Assembly (NCBI GenBank): GCA_017518185.1
Contig: JAFWWB010000069.1
Coordinates: 16,826 to 80,825 of the forward strand
DNA: 64,000 nt
Source of the DNA: Lachnospiraceae bacterium
GTDB taxonomy: Bacteria > Bacillota > Clostridia > Lachnospirales > Lachnospiraceae
Direction: 5' to 3'
The notes beneath the pieces were generated by a model, which worked only from the letters and a program-made list of their open reading frames with translations, had not been told where the DNA came from and ran no database searches. This document shows, in pieces, positions 35,218 through 43,350 of this stretch. Position numbers and translations under genes: made by a program. Numbering within the stretch: the stretch's first letter is position 1; each line of letters starts with the position of its first letter.

Positions 35218-36726
35218 ATGAATGTAGCTCAGAACGCAAGGCGTAATATGATATTCGGTGTGATCAACCGTATCGTGCTGATCGCCTGCCCTTTTATAAA
35301 CAGAACAGTGCTGCAGAGGGTCCTCGGGGAGGAGTATCTCGGACTGGACAGTGTTTTTGTTTCGATACTCCGTGTGCTGAGCCTTTCCGAACTTGGACTT
35401 GGGGCGGCCATCGTCTACAGCATGTACAAGCCGGTGGCGGAAAACGACACGCCCATGGTGGAGGCGCTGCTGGCCTTTTACAAAAAAGTCTACCGCCTCA
35501 TCGGACTGGCGATACTGCTCATAGGTACAGCCATTCTGCCGCTGCTCCCTTTTCTGATAAAGGAAGAGATCCCGGGGGATGTGAGTCTTCCGGTATTGTA
35601 TATGGTCGTTCTGATCGACACCTCGCTGAGCTACTTCCTCTATGCATATCTTTCGTCGCTGATCATCGTTTACCAGAGGGATGATTACAGCAGCAAGATT
35701 AGCATAGTCATCAGTGTGCTGATGACCGCGAGCCAGGTGATCGTTCTGGTGCTTAGCCGGAACTATCTGTACACCATACTGGTAAAGCTGGTCTTTACGG
35801 TGCTCTCCAATCTGCTTACTGCAGCCGTGGTGAAAAAGAAGCTGCCTTCCTACCGCTGCAGGGGCAGCGTGCCGAAGGAGATGCTTAAGGATATAGCCGA
35901 AAAGGTCAGCGGCAGCGTTGTGGTCAAGGTGAGCAAGGTCAGCAGGAATGCCATCGACAGCCTCTGCATCACGGCCTTTATCAGTCTGGCCATGACGGCT
36001 AAATACAATAACTATTATGTGATCATGAACGGGGTGATAACCATACTGACCGTGGTCTCCGCCGCATTTAAGGGCGGTGTGGGGAATCACACGGTGACCT
36101 TAAGCCGCGAAAAGAATTACAGTGAACTTAAGAAGCTGGATTTCGTATATATGCTGATCACCGGCTGGTGCGCCTGTTTTCTGCTCTGCCTTTCCCAGCC
36201 CTTCATGGAACTGTGGATGGGAAAGAAGATGCTTTTGCCCGAAGGATTCGTGTATCTCCTCGTGACATATTTCTATATCCTTGCGATAGGGGACATGAGG
36301 AGCATCTATTCCGAGGTGCTGGGGCACTGGTATCATCAGCGCTGGAGGGCAGTGATAGAGTCAGTGGCCAATGTGTTCCTGAATGTGGTGCTGGGCAGGC
36401 TGTGGGGCGTATACGGCATCATGCTGGCAACCATAATCAGCATGTTTGTTTTTCATATCATATGGTCTTCCCGCATTACCTTCCGTGAGTTCTTCGGAAT
36501 GGAGCATATGAAGGATTATTACCTTTATCATCTGCTTTATGCGGCTGTATCGGCGGGAGTGGTGGTGATCTGCTATATGCTGAGCGGGATGCTGTCAGAG
36601 TACCCGGCATTGCTCCGTCTGGGCGCTTCGGCCGGGATCTGCCTGATCGTGCCACTTGTCTGGTACCTGCTGGTCTACGGCAGGACAGAACGTTTCCGTG
36701 AGATGATGGCATTTATCAGACATTAG
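35218..36726 (+). CDS. Polysaccharide flippase (Wzx-like, MOP superfamily)
   Basis: A 502-aa protein with about 12-14 hydrophobic segments spread evenly over its length. It starts MNVAQNARRNMIFGVINR; the N-terminal pattern with LQRVLGEEYLGLDSVF is common in Wzx-type exporters. It should move lipid-linked repeat units across the cytoplasmic membrane. It sits between two TupA-like ligases. No Wzy polymerase is recognised in the window, so polymerisation must depend on genes elsewhere or not occur. Confidence 0.85.
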   Translation: MNVAQNARRNMIFGVINRIVLIACPFINRTVLQRVLGEEYLGLDSVFVSILRVLSLSELGLGAAIVYSMYKPVAENDTPMVEALLAFYKKVYRLIGLAILLIGTAILPLLPFLIKEEIPGDVSLPVLYMVVLIDTSLSYFLYAYLSSLIIVYQRDDYSSKISIVISVLMTASQVIVLVLSRNYLYTILVKLVFTVLSNLLTAAVVKKKLPSYRCRGSVPKEMLKDIAEKVSGSVVVKVSKVSRNAIDSLCITAFISLAMTAKYNNYYVIMNGVITILTVVSAAFKGGVGNHTVTLSREKNYSELKKLDFVYMLITGWCACFLLCLSQPFMELWMGKKMLLPEGFVYLLVTYFYILAIGDMRSIYSEVLGHWYHQRWRAVIESVANVFLNVVLGRLWGVYGIMLATIISMFVFHIIWSSRITFREFFGMEHMKDYYLYHLLYAAVSAGVVVICYMLSGMLSEYPALLRLGASAGICLIVPLVWYLLVYGRTERFREMMAFIRH

Positions 36727-36737
36727 GAGGAGAGGAA

Positions 36738-37595
36738 TTGGGCTTTGTTGGACAGGCGGGGCGCATCCTGCCGGACAGGCTTTATATCACACTGGCGTTC
36801 CTGGCGAGGCTTCACAGCCTCCCGGATCTTAAGCATCCGAAGACCTTCAACGAGAAGCTTCAGTGGCTGAAGCTGAACGACAGGAGAGAGGTCTACAAGA
36901 CCATGGTCGATAAGGCGGAGGTGAAGGCTTATGTGGCGGAACGCATAGGGGAAGAGTATATCATCCCCACGCTGGGCATATGGGGGGATGCGGAAAGCAT
37001 CGATACGGATAAGCTGCCGGAGCGTTTCGTTCTGAAGTGCACCCATGATTCAGGATCGACCTTTGTGATAAGTGACAAAGCCGCTGCGGACTGGCCGTCG
37101 GTGAAGGCCGGGCTTACAAAGTGCCTTAAGAGCAACTATTATATACTCGGAAGGGAATGGCCTTATAAGGACTGTGTCCCGCGCATCATCGCCGAGGAGT
37201 ACATAGGTGACGGGGAGGATCTGACGGATTACAAGTTTATGTGCTTTAACGGAAAAGTGAAGTGTACCTTTGTATGTACGGAGCGCTTCGCGGAAGACGG
37301 GGTAAAGATAAACGTGTATGACAGGGACTGGGAGCTGCTCCCCTTTGAGAGGGATCATCCCAGGAGCAGCCGTCAGATACCGAGACCGGAGGCTTATGAA
37401 GAGATGATAGGTCTGGCTGAGAAGCTTGCCGGAGATATCCCCTTTGTGCGGATAGATTTTTACAATGTGGGGAGCAGGGTCTGTTTCGGTGAGATAACCC
37501 TTTACCCGGGGGCGGGGTTCCTCCCGTTTTATCCGGCGGAATGGGACGGCATACTCGGCAGCTGGCTAACCCTCCCGGATAAAGCCGGAGCGTAA
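36738..37595 (+). CDS. TupA-like ATP-grasp ligase (second copy, TTG start)
   Basis: A 285-aa paralogue of the ligase at 34303, with HPKTFNEKLQWLKLNDRRE (about 33-51), ERFVLKCTHDSGSTFVI (about 95-111), DYKFMCFNGKV and FGEITLYPGAG (about 250-260). The start is TTG 36738 behind AGGAGGAGAGG (36725-36735); no ATG fits. Two copies around the flippase suggest two different ligation steps, or different acceptors, in the same surface polymer. Confidence 0.82.
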   Translation: MGFVGQAGRILPDRLYITLAFLARLHSLPDLKHPKTFNEKLQWLKLNDRREVYKTMVDKAEVKAYVAERIGEEYIIPTLGIWGDAESIDTDKLPERFVLKCTHDSGSTFVISDKAAADWPSVKAGLTKCLKSNYYILGREWPYKDCVPRIIAEEYIGDGEDLTDYKFMCFNGKVKCTFVCTERFAEDGVKINVYDRDWELLPFERDHPRSSRQIPRPEAYEEMIGLAEKLAGDIPFVRIDFYNVGSRVCFGEITLYPGAGFLPFYPAEWDGILGSWLTLPDKAGA

Positions 37596-37612
37596 GTTTT
37601 AAGAGGTTTTAC

Positions 37613-38572
37613 ATGAGAGATGAGATGAAGGGCATACGTTACAGCGTGATCATACCGCATTACGATGATGTGGAGTCCCTTGCGCTGCTCCTTAAGAGCA
37701 TACCGGAGCGGGAAGATATACAGAAGATCGTTGTTGATGACAATACCTACGGTGACCGCAGCACCTTCCCGCGAAAGCTTAAGGAGCTTTATGACGGAGA
37801 GGTGGAGCTTTATAAGAATCCCTCTTCGAGACATTCTGCGGGCAGCTGCAGGAACGTGGGGCTGAAATACGCCTGCGGGGAATGGCTGCTTTTCGCGGAT
37901 GCGGACGACCTGTTCACGGAGGGAGCCTTTGACTGCTTTGACCGTTATGCCGACAGTGATCTGGATATGATACTTTTTACGCCGACTTCTGTGGTGCTTC
38001 CGGAAGGGAAGCCCGGGGTAAGGCATATAAGCTTTGAGGAGATCATAGACCGCTATCTGAAGGACCCTTCCGAAGAGACGGAGCTGCGCTACCAGTTCAT
38101 AGCGCCCTGGTCAAGGATGGTGCGCCGGAGCGTGGTAGAGGAGAACGGGATACGCTTTAAGGAGACTCTGGTAGGCAATGACCGGCTGTTTTCGGTAAAG
38201 TGCGGTTATTATGCGAAAAAGATCGGCGCTTCGAAGGAGGTCGTTTACTGCGTGACCAGGAAGGAAGGTACTCTTTCCTCGGCCCGCAATGAAAAGAAGC
38301 GGCGGGCGGGGATAGATGCCTATATCTCAGATTATGTCTTTCTGAAGAGCGTGCTGGACAGGAAGACCTTCCTGAAAGCCATCGACTGGCCGGGGGGCAG
38401 GGTGATACGCGCGCTGTGCGAGGGCTATGGCCTGTCCATGGTCAGGTACATACTGTACCGCTACCGGCAGAACGGGGTGAGCCTTCTTGACGTGGATCCC
38501 GCAAGCTATATAAGAAGATCAGCCAGGTTTGTCAGGACCAAACTGCGCGATTCCAAGGTCAGGCGGGTATAA
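37613..38572 (+). CDS. Family 2 glycosyltransferase
   Basis: A 319-aa GT-A transferase. The opening RYSVIIPHYDDVESLALLLK (about 8-27) and DDNTYGDRS are the nucleotide-binding part, followed by SAGSCRNVGLKYACGEWLLF (about 78-97) and the metal-binding ADADDL (about 98-103). It is soluble apart from one amphipathic patch. It follows the second TupA-like gene by 17 bases. The sugar and linkage cannot be read from the sequence. Confidence 0.87.
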   Translation: MRDEMKGIRYSVIIPHYDDVESLALLLKSIPEREDIQKIVVDDNTYGDRSTFPRKLKELYDGEVELYKNPSSRHSAGSCRNVGLKYACGEWLLFADADDLFTEGAFDCFDRYADSDLDMILFTPTSVVLPEGKPGVRHISFEEIIDRYLKDPSEETELRYQFIAPWSRMVRRSVVEENGIRFKETLVGNDRLFSVKCGYYAKKIGASKEVVYCVTRKEGTLSSARNEKKRRAGIDAYISDYVFLKSVLDRKTFLKAIDWPGGRVIRALCEGYGLSMVRYILYRYRQNGVSLLDVDPASYIRRSARFVRTKLRDSKVRRV

Positions 38573-38605
38573 CGTCCGGAATGCGGCGGTGTGAGGTGAC
38601 GGATA

Positions 38606-39634
38606 TTGTCGTTAAGCGGTAAGATACGGTATGTGAACAAGTGCATAAGGGAGTTTTTTGCCGGCGGCGGCAGCGAGCACTGCTGGAAAAAGATGATGGC
38701 GGAGATAAAGCCGGATGCCGGCTTCTTCTGGCGTCTTACCCATTATCCGGACATGCTTTTGGCGTCACTGTACTGTCCGGGGCTTGATACCATGGATTAT
38801 CTGTTATACCATTTTCCGGAGATCGGCAGAAAAGAGAGGAAGCTCTTTATCACCGAGGGAGGACTGAGGGAGATGGTAGTCCATTTTAACGGCATACCCC
38901 AGTCCGGGCCATGGAAGGTGCTGGAGGATAAGACGGAGTTTAACCGGACCTTCTCGGACCTCCTTGGAAGAGGCTGGATCACCGGGGATGCGGATGATGA
39001 GAGCTTTGCCGGATTCTGCAGGGATAAAAAACTGATCGTGAAGCCGGTGGACGGAGGACAGGGAAAGGGCATATTTACTGCTTCCCCGGTAAGCGATGAA
39101 GAATGTCTTGAGCTTAAGCGCTCCCTGGGAGACGGAAGATACATCATAGAAGAGCTGCTCCGCCAGCATTCCCGGATGGCAGAGCTAAATCCTTCCTCCG
39201 TGAATACCGTGCGTATCTATACTGTGCTGGATAAGGACGGCGTTACCGTGCACCTGACGGGAGCGGTGCTCCGTATCGGCAGGGCAGGGAACGCCGTGGA
39301 CAACTGGCATTCGGGAGGCATCGCCGCAGAGGTTGATACGGGGACAGGGACCGTCATAAGCGATGCCGTGGACGGAAAGGGAAACTTGTATTCCGCACAT
39401 CCGGACAGCAGGATCGTGCTGAAGGGCTTTCGGATACCGGAGTGGGATAAGGCTGTTGAAACCGTCATAAAGGCTCATAAGAGAACAAAAGGGCTCCGTT
39501 ACGTGGGCTGGGATATAGCCTTCTGTGAGGACGGAGGCATAGCCGTGCTTGAGGGAAATCCCTTCGGAGGCGTGCATCTGCAGCAGCAGCCGGGAAGAAA
39601 AGGCAAAAAAGAGGAATACGCGAAACTGTGGTGA
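38606..39634 (+). CDS. Sugar-transfer-associated ATP-grasp protein (TTG start)
   Basis: A 342-aa member of the ATP-grasp subfamily seen in exopolysaccharide loci. ATP-binding KPVDGGQGKGIF (about 151-162), YIIEELLRQH (about 187-196), the characteristic NPSSVNTVRIYT (about 204-215) and the metal-site VLEGNPFGG (about 314-322) are visible. TTG 38606 is the likely start, with GAGGTGA upstream; no nearby ATG is in frame. This is the third ATP-grasp enzyme of the cluster and its last gene. Confidence 0.82.
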   Translation: MSLSGKIRYVNKCIREFFAGGGSEHCWKKMMAEIKPDAGFFWRLTHYPDMLLASLYCPGLDTMDYLLYHFPEIGRKERKLFITEGGLREMVVHFNGIPQSGPWKVLEDKTEFNRTFSDLLGRGWITGDADDESFAGFCRDKKLIVKPVDGGQGKGIFTASPVSDEECLELKRSLGDGRYIIEELLRQHSRMAELNPSSVNTVRIYTVLDKDGVTVHLTGAVLRIGRAGNAVDNWHSGGIAAEVDTGTGTVISDAVDGKGNLYSAHPDSRIVLKGFRIPEWDKAVETVIKAHKRTKGLRYVGWDIAFCEDGGIAVLEGNPFGGVHLQQQPGRKGKKEEYAKLW

Positions 39635-39651
39635 GCGTGTGAGGTGTTTTC

Positions 39652-40209
39652 ATGAGAGATCTTAAAGATATAAGAAGCGAGCTGGATCAGGTGGATAAGG
39701 ATATGGCGGAGCTGTTCAACAGAAGGATGAAGCTCTGCGAGGAAGTGGCGGAATACAAGGCAAAGAGCGGCAAGGCTGTGTATGACCGTCAGAGGGAAGA
39801 GGAGAAGCTTGAGGCCATAGGCGCCTACGCAGGGGACGAACTGGCCGAAAAGGGCATGAAGGAGCTGCTGGCACAGCTTATGAGCTTCAGCCGGGAGCTG
39901 CAGTACAGGAAGCTGACCGAAGTGCAGGAGAAGGGTCCCGCAAAAGCCGGAGATGCCGGAGGTGAGAGCGGCAGGATAGCCCTCTATATGGACATAAGGG
40001 ACGAGAGCGGGGCCCTCTACCGCATCATGCCCCATTTCGTGTATAATGAGCTGAAGGTCACGAGCATAGAGGGCAGCAGCGATCTCGCCGGAGACGGGAA
40101 GTTTCGGCTGTTTGCGGAATTTGAGGGGCATATGGAGGATAAGGCGGTGCAGAACGCCTTAAGAGGCCTTAAGGAAGAGTGCGAGTGCCTTAAGATACTG
40201 GGAAAGTAA
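39652..40209 (+). CDS. Chorismate mutase (AroQ type) fused to an ACT-like domain
   Basis: A 185-aa protein. Residues 1-85 are a helical AroQ mutase (LDQVDKDMAELFNRRMKL...VYDRQREEEKL). Residues ~105-185 look like the ACT regulatory domain of bifunctional P-proteins (GALYRIMPHF...FAEFEGHMEDKAVQNALRGL...LKILG). The prephenate dehydratase domain that normally lies between them is missing, replaced by a ~20-residue linker rich in Lys, Gly and Ala. It likely makes prephenate, perhaps under Phe control. It sits between the polysaccharide cluster and malic enzyme; no other aromatic-pathway genes are near. Confidence 0.82.
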   Translation: MRDLKDIRSELDQVDKDMAELFNRRMKLCEEVAEYKAKSGKAVYDRQREEEKLEAIGAYAGDELAEKGMKELLAQLMSFSRELQYRKLTEVQEKGPAKAGDAGGESGRIALYMDIRDESGALYRIMPHFVYNELKVTSIEGSSDLAGDGKFRLFAEFEGHMEDKAVQNALRGLKEECECLKILGK

Positions 40210-40260
40210 AGGACCGGGTACCGTGAGGATCCGGATAATTAAGAGATAAGGAGAGATATC

Positions 40261-41433
40261 ATGGATTACGGAAAGATAGCAATGGAGAAGCATGCTGAGT
40301 GGAAGGGCAAGCTGGAGATCAAATGCAGGGCGGCTGTGGACAGCTCCGAGGCCCTGAGCATAGCCTATACCCCGGGAGTGGCGCAGCCCTGCCTGGAGAT
40401 ACAGAAGGATATCAACAAGAGCTATGAGCTCACAAGGCGCTGGAATACCGTGGCAGTGGTCACCGACGGTACCGCCGTGCTGGGGCTCGGCGACATAGGC
40501 CCCGAGGCCGGCATGCCGGTAATGGAAGGCAAGTGCGTGCTCTTCAAGGCTTTCGGCGATGTGGATGCCATTCCCTTATGCGTGCGCAGCAAGGATGTGG
40601 ACGAGATAGTGAACACCGTGCGCCTGCTGGCAGGATCCTTCGGCGGAGTCAATCTTGAGGACATCTCCGCGCCCCGCTGCTTCGAGATAGAGAAGAGGCT
40701 TAAGGAATGCTGCGACATCCCCATCTTCCACGACGACCAGCACGGCACTGCCGTCATCACCCTGGCAGGCCTTATGAACGCCCTGAAGGTGGTGGGAAAG
40801 AAGATAGAGGATGTGAAGATCGTGACCTCGGGAGCCGGCGCCGCAGGCATCGCCATCATAAAGCTGCTTATGGCTATGGGACTGAAGAACGTCATCATGA
40901 CGGACCGTCAGGGGGCCATCTATGAAGGCAGGGAAGGCCTGAACCCCGTTAAGGAGGAGATGGCGAAGATCACCAATTTCGGAAAAGAGAGCGGCAGCCT
41001 TGCGGATGTCATAAAGGGGGCTGATGTGTTCATCGGCGTATCCGCGCCGGGCACCCTTACACAGGATATGGTCCGCAGCATGGCAAAGGATCCCATCGTT
41101 TTCGCCTGCGCAAATCCCACACCGGAGATCTTCCCGGATGAGGCAAAGGCTGCGGGAGCTGCAGTGGTATCCACCGGCAGGAGCGACTATCCCAACCAGG
41201 TCAACAACGTGCTCTGCTTCCCCGGCATATTCAGGGGGGCGCTGGATGTGAGAGCCAGCGATATAAACGACGAGATGAAGATAGCGGCTGCTAAGGCCCT
41301 GGCGTCTCTTATCCCCGAGGAGGAGCTTTCGGCGGAGAACATACTGCCCAAGGCTTTTGATCCAAGGGTTAAAGACGCTGTTGCAAAGGCTGCGGCCCAG
41401 GCTGCCATCGACAGCGGAGTGGCAAGGATCTGA
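40261..41433 (+). CDS. NAD(P)-dependent malic enzyme
   Basis: Decarboxylates malate to pyruvate, 390 aa, the short bacterial form without a phosphotransacetylase domain. Key pieces: YTPGVAQPCLEI (about 39-50), the substrate/metal region FEIEKRLKE...PIFHDDQHGTAV (about 140-167) and NAD-binding GAGAAGIAI (about 196-204). AAGGAGAG precedes ATG 40261. The cofactor choice cannot be read safely. Confidence 0.92.
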   Translation: MDYGKIAMEKHAEWKGKLEIKCRAAVDSSEALSIAYTPGVAQPCLEIQKDINKSYELTRRWNTVAVVTDGTAVLGLGDIGPEAGMPVMEGKCVLFKAFGDVDAIPLCVRSKDVDEIVNTVRLLAGSFGGVNLEDISAPRCFEIEKRLKECCDIPIFHDDQHGTAVITLAGLMNALKVVGKKIEDVKIVTSGAGAAGIAIIKLLMAMGLKNVIMTDRQGAIYEGREGLNPVKEEMAKITNFGKESGSLADVIKGADVFIGVSAPGTLTQDMVRSMAKDPIVFACANPTPEIFPDEAKAAGAAVVSTGRSDYPNQVNNVLCFPGIFRGALDVRASDINDEMKIAAAKALASLIPEEELSAENILPKAFDPRVKDAVAKAAAQAAIDSGVARI

Positions 41434-41511
41434 GCGGAAAAGGAGCAGAGGAGGAACGGGCGGGAAGCATGATCGTTCGTGCCCCATAAATGCCGTTTGG
41501 TACGGATATGC

Positions 41512-41540
41512 TTGACCTTATTATAAGTATAAATTATAAT
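41512..41540 (+). promoter_or_regulatory. Promoter of the GGDEF-EAL gene
   Basis: TTGACC (41512-41517), 17-bp spacer, TATAAT (41535-41540). The start point near 41547 lies past the ATG at 41542, so the real start codon is 41599. Confidence 0.8.
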
Positions 41541-41598
41541 TATGCTTTCAGAGAAAATGATTTTCTGCATAAGGAGGAAGGATCCTCGGGGGGTGTAT

Positions 41599-43335
41599 AT
41601 GTCCAAAAAGGATGATGCTCTGAGAAAGAGCGGGAACATGGATAAGATGCTGGAGTCGCTGACAAAGCGAATGGAGGTACCGAAGAGTGCCTATATTCTG
41701 ATACTCCTGCTTTATTTTCTCGCTTCCTTCATTGTAAGCTCATCCGCCCGCAGCGCCGGACAGATGTTGAACATCATGGGACAGCAGGTTCCCGCCACTG
41801 CCCTTATGGGTGTATTTTCAGCGCTTTCCAACATATGCACCATTTTCCTGGTGGTGTTCTTTCACAAGGTCGGGTTTATCACTTCCCTGGTGCTGGTCTG
41901 CGTACAGTTCCCGATGATCATCATGACGATACTGCGCGCTCCCGAAGGCATCAACAGCGCGGCGGGTATCTTCAGCAATATCTTTGCCCTGACTGCCAGC
42001 TTTATAATCTTTCTGAATGACCAGAGGATAGAGAAGTATCAGAAGAGGATGCGGGACCAGGCTGTTACGGATAACCTGACCGGCCTGCCCAACCGTTTTG
42101 CCAGCAGTGAGTTCATGGAGGATCTCATCCGGCGGGATGTGCACTTTGCTCTGGTGTCCTGTGACTTTAACAATTTCAAGAGCATAAACGATACCATGGG
42201 TCATGTTGTGGGCAATCAGGTGCTGATAGAGATAGCTTCACGCTGGAAGAAACTGGCCGAATCCTACGAGTCCGGGACCGTTGATTTCGTGGCCCGCCTC
42301 GGAGGAGATGAGTTCGCCATAGTTATCAGGGGAGGCCGTACCGATGAGGATGTGCTTGAGACCATCCACGCCTATGAGGACGAGCTGGAAAAGTGCATCA
42401 CCGTGGATGACTGTGATTATTTCATGACGGCCAGCTTCGGATATGCCGAGTATCCCGCGGACGGGAATACCGTGGGCGTGCTCTTCTCCGGCGCCGATGC
42501 CGCCATGCATGAGGCTATGAAGCAGGGCAGCGGCAGCCGTGTAAAGCATTTCACCGGTGACCTGCTTGAAGCCGAACATGCCATGGAGATCGAGCGCAAG
42601 CTCCGCCTGGCGCTGGAGAGCAACCATATACTCTGTTATCTTCAGCCCCAGTATGATATGGATCATAAGCTCAGGGGTTTCGAATCCCTTGCGCGTATGA
42701 AGGACATGGAAGGCAAGCTGGTGTCTCCCGGGGAGTTCATCCCCGTGGCGGAAAAGACAGGCCTTATCGATAAGGTGGATATCTGCGTGTTCAAAAAGGC
42801 GGCGGCTTTCTTCGGAGAACTGGTAAAGAAGGGCAGGACTGACCTTATCCTCAGCATCAACATTTCCGTGCGTCACCTTATGAAGAACAACTTCCTGGAT
42901 GAGATCAGGGATATAATTGATAAGAACGGCGTTCCCGCAAACCAGCTGGAGATAGAGATAACCGAATCCATCATGATCGATTCCGCCGAGAAGGCGCTGA
43001 AGTGCATCGACAGCATCAAGGATCTGGGCATAAGGGTGGCCATAGATGATTTCGGAACAGGCTATTCCTCACTTAGCTACTTAAACAGCTTCCCTGCCGA
43101 TCTTCTTAAGATCGACAAATCCTTTATCGATGTCATGAACAACAGCGAGCGTTCAAGGCAGTATGTGGCCTCCATCGTATCCATAGGTCATATCTTAAGG
43201 CTTGAGGTCATCGCGGAAGGCGTTGAAGCGGAAGAGCAGCTGAACACTCTTAAAGAGACGGGCTGCGATCTTATACAGGGCTTTGTATGGGGACGTCCCA
43301 TGCCACTGGATGAAGCGGCCAAGCTGGTCGGATAA
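41599..43335 (+). CDS. Membrane GGDEF-EAL protein (cyclic-di-GMP turnover)
   Basis: A 578-aa membrane protein. About four hydrophobic segments lie in residues 28-135, followed by a GGDEF domain with an intact RLGGDEFAIVI (about 231-241) and an EAL domain with ESLAR (ExLxR), EITES, DDFGTGYSSLSYL and EGVEAEEQ. Both active-site sets look complete, so synthesis and breakdown of c-di-GMP are both possible. No RxxD inhibitory site is seen before GGDEF. GGGGGGTG (41588-41595) supports the start at 41599. It is convergent with the next gene, 15 bases apart. Confidence 0.9.
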   Translation: MSKKDDALRKSGNMDKMLESLTKRMEVPKSAYILILLLYFLASFIVSSSARSAGQMLNIMGQQVPATALMGVFSALSNICTIFLVVFFHKVGFITSLVLVCVQFPMIIMTILRAPEGINSAAGIFSNIFALTASFIIFLNDQRIEKYQKRMRDQAVTDNLTGLPNRFASSEFMEDLIRRDVHFALVSCDFNNFKSINDTMGHVVGNQVLIEIASRWKKLAESYESGTVDFVARLGGDEFAIVIRGGRTDEDVLETIHAYEDELEKCITVDDCDYFMTASFGYAEYPADGNTVGVLFSGADAAMHEAMKQGSGSRVKHFTGDLLEAEHAMEIERKLRLALESNHILCYLQPQYDMDHKLRGFESLARMKDMEGKLVSPGEFIPVAEKTGLIDKVDICVFKKAAAFFGELVKKGRTDLILSINISVRHLMKNNFLDEIRDIIDKNGVPANQLEIEITESIMIDSAEKALKCIDSIKDLGIRVAIDDFGTGYSSLSYLNSFPADLLKIDKSFIDVMNNSERSRQYVASIVSIGHILRLEVIAEGVEAEEQLNTLKETGCDLIQGFVWGRPMPLDEAAKLVG

Positions 43336-43350
43336 AAGAAAACAGCAGCG

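Noticed and set aside
34624-36090. 488-codon open frame on the minus strand
   Set aside because: Antisense to a TupA-like gene and the flippase gene, both with clear family motifs; no ribosome site and a His/Gln/Tyr-rich non-protein-like composition.
42670-42700. EAL domain suspected inactive because it reads ESL instead of EAL
   Set aside because: The conserved signature is ExLxR, which is intact (ESLAR), and the other active-site motifs are present.
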